A stretch of DNA of 64,000 bases, from NCBI RefSeq assembly GCF_024448695.1, contig NZ_JAMOHY010000005.1, positions 155,037 through 219,036 of the forward strand. The letters run 5' to 3'. Positions within the stretch are counted from its first letter, which is position 1. The number at the start of each line of letters is the position of its first letter. Below, in pieces: positions 1 to 7,963 of this stretch. The translations under genes and the position numbers were made by a program. The DNA comes from Stutzerimonas stutzeri (lineage in GTDB: Bacteria > Pseudomonadota > Gammaproteobacteria > Pseudomonadales > Pseudomonadaceae). Under the pieces are notes generated by a model. The model was not told the origin of the DNA, made no database searches, and saw only the letters and a list, made by a program, of their open reading frames with translations.

Positions 1-19
1 AAGCCCTCTCCAGGAATGC

Positions 20-439
20 ATGCCTGGACTGTTCGACGTGCCATTTCAGTCGAGGGATCTAGACGATTTCGGCGGGCTTTACGACTTAAAGCAGCCAGGC
101 CAAGCGGTCCTATATGTCGGGCTGATTGCGGCTGACTACCGTATTGCTCGGCTTGAAACAGATAACCGGGCTCTGCGCGCCGCTCTTGCGAGCGGGGATG
201 CGCTGAACGAAAGCAGCCTCACGCTTTTTCCGGGACTTGGGAGTTTCATGGATGCAATGAATTCGGACATGAAACAAGTAAGTATGACGGGTCTAATGCC
301 CCAGCTAAGGCATTTTGAGCAACGTGTTCGAAACTCAGATACGCGGGCAAAAATTGCTGATGCAGGACGCGCCCTGCAACTTGAAAGCGCGCGGATTGCA
401 GCTGCAAAGGCTACAGAAGCGGAGCGAAGAGTTGGCTGA
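20..439 (+). CDS. Hypothetical protein, possibly 5'-truncated by the window edge
   Basis: An open frame of 139 residues from ATG at 20. The frame stays open to the first base of the window, so the true start may lie further left. There is a possible short helical stretch near residues 40-60 (LETDNRALRAAL) with leucine spacing, then an alanine-rich charged C-terminal helix. No signal peptide, membrane segment or family motif was recognised. It is the leftmost element gene and points the same way as the next two plus-strand genes. Confidence 0.5.
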   Translation: MPGLFDVPFQSRDLDDFGGLYDLKQPGQAVLYVGLIAADYRIARLETDNRALRAALASGDALNESSLTLFPGLGSFMDAMNSDMKQVSMTGLMPQLRHFEQRVRNSDTRAKIADAGRALQLESARIAAAKATEAERRVG

Positions 440-498
440 CGAGAGCGGCAACTCTCGCCAGCCGATCCGCGGCGGAAAACACGAAAGGAAGAGACCAC

Positions 499-597
499 AT
501 GGTAGAACACTGGTTCCGGTCCATTAGGAGCGTCGCGACTAAGCTGCGCCCAGCGCGCGCCCACTGGGCCTCCTCATGTCCGCTTCGCGGGCTTTAG
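499..597 (+). CDS. Possible small ORF (32 aa)
   Basis: ATG at 499 is preceded by a good AAGGAAG-type ribosome binding site about 8 nt upstream, and the frame runs 32 codons to TAG at 595. The product would be basic (MVEHWFRSIR at its start, several Arg later). It could be a leader peptide or a chance ORF. Apart from it, I see nothing coding between 440 and 771. Low certainty, because the only support is the ribosome binding site. Confidence 0.25.
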   Translation: MVEHWFRSIRSVATKLRPARAHWASSCPLRGL

Positions 598-771
598 AAG
601 GGAACGGCGCGGGTCGGATTCGAGTTGACGCACGGCAACGTGCCCAATAGTCTGTGAGCAAGAATAACCCCCACGCCTCGGGCCGGCATTGTCGGTACTG
701 CGCACCAGGGGGTTAGTTTTTTCTGCCCTACCTCTCCTCGATCGCGTACTTGGTCAATATAAGGACAAGCA

Positions 772-1155
772 ATGCAAGCACTGGATGAACTGCGACTTCG
801 GCCCCCGGTAACAGCAGACGAGATGGCACGCATAGAGGGCAGCCTGCCCACATACATACTGATTGAGGGTGTTATCAATTCGCTGGCTGAGGCGGAACTG
901 AGAAAGGGTCAGGGCGTATTTGAGAAACTCGGCCGGCAATTGGGTCTCGTTAGATCCCAGCCTAACTGGGAAGGCTGGGATGGCTGGGGAGCTGGACGTC
1001 AACTTAAATGCGCTGCTTTGCAACACGCCGGATGGATCTATGACGAAAGCCATCTCCCATACCAGCAGGCAGCACAGGCGTATGAAAAAGTCCGACAGGT
1101 ATTGCTTTCGCCGGAGTGCCGTTCCGCTGAGGACTTACTGAAGCTGCTCCGATAG
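772..1155 (+). CDS. Hypothetical protein (127 aa)
   Basis: ATG at 772 follows an AAGGA-type ribosome binding site. The product is 127 residues, mostly predicted helix, with no signal sequence or membrane span. A Trp/Gly-rich patch (NWEGWDGWGAG, about residues 65-75) is its most distinctive part. I do not recognise a family. It sits between two other plus-strand element genes and is followed by a 75-bp AT-rich gap that probably holds the promoter of the next gene. Confidence 0.5.
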   Translation: MQALDELRLRPPVTADEMARIEGSLPTYILIEGVINSLAEAELRKGQGVFEKLGRQLGLVRSQPNWEGWDGWGAGRQLKCAALQHAGWIYDESHLPYQQAAQAYEKVRQVLLSPECRSAEDLLKLLR

Positions 1156-1230
1156 GCGATAACCATCCCACTCATTCGCAGCCGGATCGAAAATCCTCGA
1201 TAAAATCCATCTATATTAGGGACGGGGGAG

Positions 1231-1788
1231 ATGATCATTTTTGATCCCCTTCGCGATTTTTTCCACCGACGCCAAGCCACCAAGCTGACCGAGCAAGCCT
1301 TGGCCGTCCAGCTGGTGATCGAGCGCTCCGAATCTCTACGCGGCAACTTCGTTTTTCCGGGCCCCGACATCACGGTCGCAATCCAGCTAGATGGTCAGCA
1401 CGTGGGTCGGGTCAATTACGGTGTGAGCCCGCTCAACGACCGGGTGTACATCAGCGACTTTCATATTAGCCCCGCACATCGCCGACGCGGTATCGGCTTG
1501 GCCGCGCTCTGGCGGCTGTGGTGCCAGTACCTAGTGCCATTGACCCCCATGCACGAGGTTGGAACCTCCACTGAGTTTTGGGCTAAGGTGCGCAAGCGAT
1601 TCGCCGGAGCCGGTGCCAAACTCACACGTGACATTCGCACCTCTGACCAAGATGCTGAACAGCAGCGCTGGCTGCATCTGGTACCGGAGCCTGAGCATGA
1701 ACGGCTAATTCGGGAACTAGAGGCATCCCCGGAATGGCCATCCATCAAGGCCGAACTGAAGATGAGGGAAAACAACAAAGGGCGCTAA
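1231..1788 (+). CDS. GNAT-like N-acetyltransferase
   Basis: A 185-residue protein. Residues about 40-115 look like a GCN5-related acetyltransferase core: a strand (DRVYISDFHISP) runs into HRRRGIGLAALW, which matches motif A, the acetyl-CoA pyrophosphate-binding R/Q-x-x-G-x-G/A loop. The substrate cannot be told from sequence; the C-terminal third is charged and family-specific. The start ATG abuts a G-rich run with AGGGA 8 nt upstream as probable ribosome binding site. The stop codon lies in the loop of a strong terminator hairpin. It may act on element or host proteins, but that is a guess. Confidence 0.6.
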   Translation: MIIFDPLRDFFHRRQATKLTEQALAVQLVIERSESLRGNFVFPGPDITVAIQLDGQHVGRVNYGVSPLNDRVYISDFHISPAHRRRGIGLAALWRLWCQYLVPLTPMHEVGTSTEFWAKVRKRFAGAGAKLTRDIRTSDQDAEQQRWLHLVPEPEHERLIRELEASPEWPSIKAELKMRENNKGR

Positions 1789-1801
1789 ATGCGCCCTTTG
1801 T
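1775..1801. terminator. Bidirectional rho-independent terminator
   Basis: An 11-bp perfect stem (1775-1785 with 1791-1801) has a 5-nt loop that contains the stop codon of the acetyltransferase gene. T-rich sequence follows on both strands, so it can serve both the plus-strand gene to the left and the minus-strand mvaT-like gene to the right. Confidence 0.8.
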
Positions 1802-1817
1802 CTTGTAGCTCTATAAC

Positions 1818-2168
1818 TTATTGCAGCCAGGAGTCCACAGCTTCAACTCCGTACTGCTCCCGCCAAGCCTTCAGTACTTTGTGATTACCGCCCTTTGTCT
1901 CGACGACTTCACCTGTGTTGGGATTCTTGTAGACCTTAATTTGGCGCTGACGGCGTTGCACCACAACGGCAGGAGTGGAGCGAGGGGAAGGGTCAAGGAT
2001 GTTAATCACATCTCTCAAGCTCATCCCGTACTCAGCTAACAGTGCCCGCAGTTTTTCCTCGAACTGAATTTCTTTTTTCAGTTCAGCATCATTTTTCAGT
2101 GCATCCAGTTGCTGCAACTGCGCTGCAAGTTGAGCCTCAAGACGTTTGAATTCTGCAAGCTTACTCAT
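1818..2168 (-). CDS. MvaT/MvaU-family H-NS-like xenogeneic silencer
   Basis: A 116-residue protein with the MvaT layout. The N-terminal coiled coil (about 1-60) contains LKKEIQFEEKLRALLAEYG, very like the oligomerisation region of Pseudomonas MvaT. A basic linker (RRQRQIKVYKNPNTGEVVE) is followed by the AT-hook-like DNA-binding end (ETKGGNHKVLKAWREQYG, about 91-108). MvaT proteins bind AT-rich DNA and silence transferred genes. An element-borne copy (compare Pmr of plasmid pCAR1) probably limits the fitness cost of the element and may form mixed oligomers with host MvaT. A strong G-rich ribosome binding site precedes ATG at 2168. It lies 17 bp after the CoiA-like gene, probably co-transcribed. 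Confidence 0.9.
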   Translation of the reverse strand: MSKLAEFKRLEAQLAAQLQQLDALKNDAELKKEIQFEEKLRALLAEYGMSLRDVINILDPSPRSTPAVVVQRRQRQIKVYKNPNTGEVVETKGGNHKVLKAWREQYGVEAVDSWLQ

Positions 2169-2185
2169 GTAACCCCCGAACTTTA

Positions 2186-3601
2186 TTAGCTACTCCAACA
2201 GGAGACGCCCAATTTATCAGATATCTTCGGCAAAATAAAAGCTATAGCCTCGTCAAAGAACGTCGCCTGCGCATAAGCCGGATCCTTAACTACCATTGCT
2301 TGCCTAATAGTTATTTTCCTTTTTCGCCATGTACCTTTACGATCCTGCGCCGCCAATAAATCATCCATCTCATAATAGTGAATCGCAAGACCAAAAGGCC
2401 TGAGGAATTTTTTATATGAAGTAAAAGCCAAATTAGTAACTTCCAATAGAGTCTTAAACTTATAACCTACGGACTTGCCATACTTCACACTAAGCATTAA
2501 GGCAATCACCCCGTAAAATGGCATACTCCAGTGGCTATTTGGTAAAGCCCCAACAAAACCCACGCTTCGCATCTCGCTCTTAAGAGCCATCCACTCCGAA
2601 TCAACCTCGTCATCTTCAGAGTCGTATTTTAATTCGTCACGCAACCAGAAAGACTCGAAGCGTTCGCGCAAAGTCTCTCGCTGTCGGAAAATCTCATCTG
2701 CAATACGCTGCGAGTTCATCTCACTCAGACGAGACTCATAGTCAAAATGATATACCCGCTGAAGCTCGACATCAAAATTCAGCTCGTCGAAAAAGACTTG
2801 ATCACAACGCCATTCATGCACAAGCAGCCCATACTTATATGAAGGCAGTGGATACCAGCAATCCAGTGAAAATCTTTTATCTTTCTGGGAACGAAGCAAT
2901 GTTTCGCCACTCACGACAAAGACATTCATATTGTTGTTACAGAAGATATCTTCCTCTGCACGCCTAGTCTGAGAAGGATCGAAAGATTGAAAAACCCATA
3001 TTAATGAACCACCTTCAGCGCGATAGAACTCCCGCCGCTCGACAATTACGCTAAGAAACGTTGTCGACAACTGAATTTCAAATGCAAACTTACGCCCATT
3101 CATTTCAACCTGAACATCAGGCTTTCGCCAGGACGCCAGCTCCAAGAAATTACTGGATCGCCAAACTTTTTCTAAGCGTGGACTGGAGAAATTCGGATCC
3201 GCGGTTATGCTATCACGAACAATTTCTTTAAGGCGCTGATGAGCGTAGCTCTCCTTAGCCCCATTATATTTAGCAGCCAGAATTTGATCTGGGGTTAGCT
3301 TATTCTTTGTATTTACCGGGCAGCCACGATTCTCTTGCTCTGGCATATGCCTGAAGTAATATTTTCGATCTGTATGGCAAACCAGCTGGACGGCCGCACC
3401 ACATAACTCACAAGCAAGCCATGGACTTTCTGGATCTACTAGATATCTTCGGCGGAGTTCATTTCTGGCTTTTACAACCTCCCTGTCATGCCTGCAGACA
3501 AACGATTGCAGATCAATTGACAGACCTGTATCCAAATCGATGATCTCAGTGAGCTTCTGAGTTTCTGTAAGCTCGGCAATCTCAGAGATAACAGTAGTCA
3601 A
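2186..3601 (-). CDS. CoiA-like zinc-finger / PD-(D/E)XK nuclease-fold protein
   Basis: A 471-residue protein. A putative zinc site (C64-x2-C67, H85, C94) precedes a region resembling competence protein CoiA: RKPDVQVEMNGRKFAFEIQ (about 159-177) fits a PD-(D/E)XK nuclease core with D162, E175 and Q177 in the place of the usual lysine, as in CoiA-type proteins. It may belong to the DUF6035 group. The C-terminal 200 residues match nothing I know. The likely role is DNA processing or protection in the conjugating cell, inferred from fold only. TTG at 3601 has a GGAG site 8 nt upstream, which decides the start. It has its own unit, as a terminator separates it from the transfer operon. Confidence 0.6.
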   Translation of the reverse strand: MTTVISEIAELTETQKLTEIIDLDTGLSIDLQSFVCRHDREVVKARNELRRRYLVDPESPWLACELCGAAVQLVCHTDRKYYFRHMPEQENRGCPVNTKNKLTPDQILAAKYNGAKESYAHQRLKEIVRDSITADPNFSSPRLEKVWRSSNFLELASWRKPDVQVEMNGRKFAFEIQLSTTFLSVIVERREFYRAEGGSLIWVFQSFDPSQTRRAEEDIFCNNNMNVFVVSGETLLRSQKDKRFSLDCWYPLPSYKYGLLVHEWRCDQVFFDELNFDVELQRVYHFDYESRLSEMNSQRIADEIFRQRETLRERFESFWLRDELKYDSEDDEVDSEWMALKSEMRSVGFVGALPNSHWSMPFYGVIALMLSVKYGKSVGYKFKTLLEVTNLAFTSYKKFLRPFGLAIHYYEMDDLLAAQDRKGTWRKRKITIRQAMVVKDPAYAQATFFDEAIAFILPKISDKLGVSCWSS

Positions 3602-3677
3602 TAGCGCTCTCCATCATCCATGCATGATGCGTACTGCGCTCATAGTAGCTTTTTGAGTTCGAGCTATCACTGCAAAA

Positions 3678-3698
3678 AGGCCCCGCAGAGCGGGGCCT
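3678..3698 (-). terminator. Rho-independent terminator of the DotA/TraY operon
   Basis: A 9-bp GC-rich stem (3678-3686 with 3690-3698) and 3-nt loop, followed on the minus strand by five T residues, begins just past the stop codon of the DotA/TraY gene at 3709. Confidence 0.85.
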
Positions 3699-3708
3699 GG
3701 TATTAATA

Positions 3709-5901
3709 CTATCCGCCACCCTGTGGTGGATTCGGGTTGCGAGACGGAGCAACAGCTCGACTTATCGCCCCAGTCAGTACCTGGCGCGCACTAGTCGACA
3801 AGCCGCCCATTAGGTTTTGAGGCGCATTCTCGTACGGGTTCAAGCCAGGCTCGGAGAACGAGATCATGTTGAGCACTGTGCGCGGGAACGTCGTGATCAG
3901 CTGGGCACTGGTCACCACAACATTCCAACTCAGCAGAATGATCACCACGACCAGGAGCAAACCGCCAATCAAGATCCCGCCAAGGCTTTCGAGGGGGCGT
4001 CCGACTTCAGCAGTGCCCGGGTCGAACATGCCCCAAAGGCCCATAGCGAGGGCCTGGACCATTGCCAAGCCAATCGCACTGATCACGATCGCAGCAGCCA
4101 GGCCGCCGACCGCCAGTGCCGGGTAAAGCCCTATGAAAATCAGAGCGTTCCACCCTTTCGCAGACATCTGAGACGTGTGCTCTTCACCTTTCGGTGCCGC
4201 GAAACCAGCGCTCCAGAGCGTCACGCCGAAAAATGCTGTAGCCACAGCTACAAGCCAGCTGATCGCACCCATCAACCCATAAACAGCGAAAAGCAACGGC
4301 ATTACATAGCCGAGGATCCCGCCGGCAATGATCATCACCCCCCCGATGGACTTCGGCAGAGCCCCATCAGTGAGCGATTTAAGCCCTGGAATGTACTGCG
4401 CAATCGTCCCGCCCGCGAAAAACCCGATACCAGTGCCAACCAGCGAACGACCCCAGGACGCGATTGTGTGGATGTTTTGAACACTCGGCCCGGTAGTTTC
4501 TTTAAGAATGTCCAGGCTAAAAACACGGGCTAGCAACGACTTTTCAGTACTGCCAGTATTTCCAGGCTGAATCTGGGAAAGAGTTTCTTGTTCAACAACT
4601 TTTGACAGAACTTCACCACCCGTCATTGCTGAGAGCGAAGACTTCGGCATCATTTTGCTAGTCGCACCCTCGGCATAGCTAGCTGCACGGCTAAAGTCGC
4701 TCGCAGCGCGCAGGACGAAAGTTCCACCCAGCATCCAGCCCCAATTTTTCACTTCATCGAAATAGGGCTCTGCACGTTGTGCTTGATCGTCAGCAAGCGT
4801 ATTAGCAATCGTCATCTCAACGGTTTTGCTGTACCAATCTGCAGTCTGAGCAGTCCAACTAATAGACTCTTCGAAATATTCCTTATGCTCAGCTTGCGTT
4901 ACACCGCCGTCTTGAAGAGATTTGGCGTAGTTAAGCGCATGGGCTACAAGTTGAACCCATATCTGCCGCTGCGCTGCTGCAATTCCCGCTTCAATAGAGG
5001 CCGAATTATTGGCTTTTACCTGAGCATACTCGTCTGAACATGTCATCGAACTCATCCAACCGAGCTGGCAAAACCAACCTTCCGTTTCGAGTTCACGATC
5101 AATAGTGCCGTCTACCGCATCGGAGTCGACCAGGCCGTTAACTCCGAGAGTCATCTCGCGAGCCAGATTGTCAGTCGGAGCAATTAACGGAATCTGCAGC
5201 GATCGGCCTGCGACACTGAGAAAAGCTTCGGCTGCTTGCGACTGTGCATCGCCAGAGCCGGCTGGGTGAGTGTTGCCATAAACTTCGTTCCAACGGTTGC
5301 GCAGAGCTACTAGTGCGAGCTGTTCTCCTGTGAGGCCGGCAACGATTTTTTCTTCACTCGGATCCCTGAAAACTGCAAACCCGGCCAGTTGCGCAGCTGA
5401 CAACTTCCAGGAGTTGAGCATATCTAGAGCAACTCCAGGATCCACTTCGACACGGAATTGGGGATCGCTAAACAGGTTGTGCCGGTGCATCAGCTCGAAA
5501 GCATCGTGCTGCATCGTGTCGCCGAATTCGGCAGCCATTTTTGAAACGCCTGCGATCAGAGCGTGACCTGTTGTCAGGGTAATCGGGACTCCACCTGCGC
5601 TTGAGACCGGGACAACTGGAGCAACGAGGATCAACGCGACCACTACTCGCAGCGGGTAGAAAAAGGCCTCGTTGCCATCTTTCGCGCCGAAAAAGTTCCC
5701 GTTGTTTTTCAGGCGGAAAATTCCCAAGAACATCGCCCAAGACGCCAGCACGCCGAACATCAGCAGGCCGGTTTGTGAAAAAGCCGCAGCGAAAATGGTT
5801 AGGGGAGTTACGTCTTGAGCTACTACCTGCGAAACATCAGAACTATCAAAAATCCAACGCCCAAACATCCAAGCAAGCACAAGCTGGGAGAAGCTATTCA
5901 T
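3709..5901 (-). CDS. DotA/TraY-family integral membrane transfer protein
   Basis: About 730 residues, close to TraY of IncI plasmids (about 745). Hydrophobic spans cluster at the N terminus (about residues 5-20, 35-65, 85-105) and in the C-terminal 250 residues, with a long soluble section between, as in DotA/TraY. The family forms part of the inner-membrane complex of type IVB (I-type) secretion systems, so this element probably transfers by an IncI/Dot-Icm-like apparatus. I place the start at ATG 5901 rather than an in-frame codon at 5949, because a GGAG site lies 7 nt upstream and the overlap with the TraX gene is then only 8 nt. A terminator follows. Confidence 0.8.
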   Translation of the reverse strand: MNSFSQLVLAWMFGRWIFDSSDVSQVVAQDVTPLTIFAAAFSQTGLLMFGVLASWAMFLGIFRLKNNGNFFGAKDGNEAFFYPLRVVVALILVAPVVPVSSAGGVPITLTTGHALIAGVSKMAAEFGDTMQHDAFELMHRHNLFSDPQFRVEVDPGVALDMLNSWKLSAAQLAGFAVFRDPSEEKIVAGLTGEQLALVALRNRWNEVYGNTHPAGSGDAQSQAAEAFLSVAGRSLQIPLIAPTDNLAREMTLGVNGLVDSDAVDGTIDRELETEGWFCQLGWMSSMTCSDEYAQVKANNSASIEAGIAAAQRQIWVQLVAHALNYAKSLQDGGVTQAEHKEYFEESISWTAQTADWYSKTVEMTIANTLADDQAQRAEPYFDEVKNWGWMLGGTFVLRAASDFSRAASYAEGATSKMMPKSSLSAMTGGEVLSKVVEQETLSQIQPGNTGSTEKSLLARVFSLDILKETTGPSVQNIHTIASWGRSLVGTGIGFFAGGTIAQYIPGLKSLTDGALPKSIGGVMIIAGGILGYVMPLLFAVYGLMGAISWLVAVATAFFGVTLWSAGFAAPKGEEHTSQMSAKGWNALIFIGLYPALAVGGLAAAIVISAIGLAMVQALAMGLWGMFDPGTAEVGRPLESLGGILIGGLLLVVVIILLSWNVVVTSAQLITTFPRTVLNMISFSEPGLNPYENAPQNLMGGLSTSARQVLTGAISRAVAPSRNPNPPQGGG

Positions 5902-6430
5902 TATAAGTCTCCAGGCGAACTTTATAGTCTTTTGGTAGTGTTCGACCAATCAACAGAGTCGGATTCCTCAAGGTTTCTTTAAAGAACTTCATAACCGGCG
6001 GGGCGGCTTGGGTATATGCCATGTTCAGGCGGTATGCATTCTGAAAAAGGATCATAAGAACCAGATTAATGAAAACGAGATTTGCAAAAATCATCATTGA
6101 CCCAGCATCGATATTCGATAGCAAGTTACCCACAACCAAACTGAGCCCCATAACTAAAAGCAGATTAGTGAACAGCGCAATCTTGTACTTGAGTCGCACA
6201 CTTTCAGTTGTTACTTCGTACTGACGACACATGTCGTTCCATAGAGCTTTATCGTCAAGTTCTGCCAGCGTCTTGGCTTCTTTAGCCTCCCGGCGAATTT
6301 CTTGAACAGCATTCCATATCCCGCGTAGAAAATTAATAGGAAGGCTGACCGAGGTCTTAACTTCACGAACAGCGGTCTTCGTTTGCGCATAGCCGGTCAA
6401 ATAGGCAGCAGCAGTTTTAATCTTGATCAT
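5894..6430 (-). CDS. I-type conjugal transfer TraX-like membrane protein
   Basis: About 178 residues from ATG 6430 (an earlier in-frame start at 6520 would overlap the upstream gene heavily). Two adjacent hydrophobic segments in the middle (YKIALFTNLLLVMGLSLVV and SMMIFANLVFINLVLMILF) are flanked by soluble helices. Size, topology and position directly before a traY-like gene match traX of IncI plasmids (about 195 residues). This TraX is unrelated to the F-type TraX at 8694-9428. Its exact function in transfer is not known to me. It overlaps the upstream gene by 14 nt and the downstream one by 8 nt, so translation is probably coupled. Confidence 0.7.
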   Translation of the reverse strand: MIKIKTAAAYLTGYAQTKTAVREVKTSVSLPINFLRGIWNAVQEIRREAKEAKTLAELDDKALWNDMCRQYEVTTESVRLKYKIALFTNLLLVMGLSLVVGNLLSNIDAGSMMIFANLVFINLVLMILFQNAYRLNMAYTQAAPPVMKFFKETLRNPTLLIGRTLPKDYKVRLETYNE

Positions 6431-6608
6431 TATTAACCTCGGGCGTGTAAATAGGTGGGACGGGAGTTTCAGGCTCACTGAGCTTAGATTGTGAAACAGG
6501 GTCAACACGATTGATAACATCGCGCCCCGGCATTACTAATCCGAAATAAATGATCAAACCAATGCCGATAGCGCGAGGGATTTTCACCTGGGCTTCTTTA
6601 AGCAGCAT
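6417..6608 (-). CDS. Small single-span membrane protein of the transfer operon
   Basis: 63 residues, ATG at 6608 with a GGGAG site 7 nt upstream. One hydrophobic segment (about residues 12-26, AIGIGLIIYFGLVMPG) is followed by a proline-rich hydrophilic tail (PETPVPPIYTP). It overlaps both neighbours, so it belongs to the tra operon. It is too short to be TraW of IncI plasmids. Function unknown; a small anchor or scaffold of the secretion complex is possible. Confidence 0.6.
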   Translation of the reverse strand: MLLKEAQVKIPRAIGIGLIIYFGLVMPGRDVINRVDPVSQSKLSEPETPVPPIYTPEVNNDQD

Positions 6609-6771
6609 CTTTAATCTCCCGACTTAGTATCTGTTCAACAGTCACCGCCAGAGCTGCAATGACATGCGCGTCATGCTCACAGCTCGGCGGAAGCTCTACG
6701 GCTTTAACTTGAATCTCGCGCAAAGCGGCAAGAGCGCGCTGGACATCTGGCAGTGACATAAATATATCCAT
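6598..6771 (-). CDS. Small hypothetical protein heading the transfer operon
   Basis: 57 residues if started at ATG 6771; GTG 6819 and ATG 6759 are alternatives and none has a clear ribosome binding site. It is predicted helical and soluble, with a PPSCEHDAHVIAAL section. It overlaps the next gene by 11 nt, which supports it being real and first in the operon that continues with the membrane protein, TraX and DotA/TraY. No family recognised. Confidence 0.45.
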   Translation of the reverse strand: MDIFMSLPDVQRALAALREIQVKAVELPPSCEHDAHVIAALAVTVEQILSREIKDAA

Positions 6772-6950
6772 TTCATAATTAGCCTTAATCCACAACTTAA
6801 TAATAAACGCCTCCCGCACGCCTATCTAATTGCATTTACCTAAAATCGCAAATGCTTTTGCAATTGCGAGAGCATATAAAATTAACGAATAACGAATATT
6901 CTCGAATCCACCTACGACAACTTGATTAACTCTAACTATCGCCCACAAAA

Positions 6951-6970
6951 AAGCCCCTCGTAAGGGGCTT
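6951..6970 (-). terminator. Rho-independent terminator after lipoprotein gene
   Basis: An 8-bp stem (6951-6958 with 6963-6970) and tetraloop, followed on the minus strand by a T-run. It closes the three-gene unit 8392-7058. The AT-rich stretch from about 6830 to 6950, to its left, probably holds the promoter of the transfer operon. Confidence 0.8.
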
Positions 6971-7057
6971 TAGTGATTAGCACTGAATTTAGTACTTGCG
7001 CATTATTCCGGTTACTTCGTTGAAAAACTCATGAGGATTCTCGCCATGAGTATCGGC

Positions 7058-7414
7058 CTACTTCTTCGCCACATATGCCTTCCAGGCGCCATCGCTGTAC
7101 ACGAATCTGAATCCTTCCGAACTTGCAGTGCGACGGCGATAGCCGCCAAAATTGTCAATCGGTCGAATCTTCTCAACACCGTCCACGACAAGCGACAGAT
7201 AGCCTGTGTCAGGGTTATTTTCTTCATTCCAAAATGTGAGCTCGATTCGTTTAGCTTTCGGAGTGCCGATTGCTTCCTCCAAATACTGTGAGGCCTTCTC
7301 GCTGTAAACAGCGTCAGTAGTGGCCGCTTTAGGCATGACCTTATTAACGTCAGTTTCACCACAACCCACCAGGGCGAATAGTGCCAGCACTACTAGGGAA
7401 AATTTGATTTTCAT
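7058..7414 (-). CDS. Small lipoprotein
   Basis: 118 residues with a textbook lipoprotein signal: MKIKF start, hydrophobic core, lipobox LVGC (Cys at residue 18). The mature part has alternating strands and ends basic (KAYVAKK). No +2 Asp is present (Gly instead), so the outer membrane is the likely site. It is third of three minus-strand genes ending at a terminator. In a conjugative element such a lipoprotein could belong to the envelope part of the transfer machine or to entry exclusion; sequence alone does not decide. Confidence 0.65.
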   Translation of the reverse strand: MKIKFSLVVLALFALVGCGETDVNKVMPKAATTDAVYSEKASQYLEEAIGTPKAKRIELTFWNEENNPDTGYLSLVVDGVEKIRPIDNFGGYRRRTASSEGFRFVYSDGAWKAYVAKK

Positions 7415-7428
7415 ATTGTTAGTCCTTT

Positions 7429-7962
7429 TTATTTATCAGCTTTAAAGCGGATCGCGTTTATCGCGTACCCACTAGGCCTGTCGTTTTGGCGAATCCGTAT
7501 AACATCAGTTTCAATATATCCTCTCATGGCCCTAGCCACATCACCGTTGAAAACAACTTGCACAGGAGTGCTTATTGTCGCGGTGTAGCGTTTCCAACCT
7601 AAATTTTTCCCAATTGCCTTAACATCTTCACTAAGAATCTGTCCTGCCTCGACATTGGCTGAAAGAACAAGGCGGTCTTTCGAGCTCTTAAGCTGATCCA
7701 TGATCGATAGGTGCGGCGCTTTAGCGCGCTGCAAGTTTTCTCGCCAACCGATGTAGGCCTTGTCTGTCAAACATGCCAAATGTAGATCTTGAAGCTGTCG
7801 TATATATGAGCCGTAGTTCAACTCGAATGCTTGCACCACACACTTCTGATTGAACTCCAGCAGCGGGATCGGATGAGGCCTTGGCTTGTCGCTCGCCGCC
7901 TCAGCCTGGGCGGTGGTCAGCAGGATCACCCAGGTTGCCAGAGCTACTTTTAAACGATTCAT
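7429..7962 (-). CDS. Exported hypothetical protein
   Basis: About 177 residues from ATG 7962, which gives a clean signal peptide (MNRLKVALATWVILLTTAQA) with probable cleavage near residue 24. The mature protein has two cysteines (LEFNQKCVVQAF and LHLACLTDK) that could form a periplasmic disulfide. It starts one base after the stop of the previous gene and ends 14 bp before the lipoprotein gene, so the three are one operon. No family recognised. Confidence 0.6.
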   Translation of the reverse strand: MNRLKVALATWVILLTTAQAEAASDKPRPHPIPLLEFNQKCVVQAFELNYGSYIRQLQDLHLACLTDKAYIGWRENLQRAKAPHLSIMDQLKSSKDRLVLSANVEAGQILSEDVKAIGKNLGWKRYTATISTPVQVVFNGDVARAMRGYIETDVIRIRQNDRPSGYAINAIRFKADK

Positions 7963-7963
7963 A

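Noticed and set aside
136..564. A 142-codon minus-strand frame at the left edge
   Set aside because: It overlaps the plus-strand gene at 20-439, is rich in Ser/Arg as expected for a shadow, and has no start signal.
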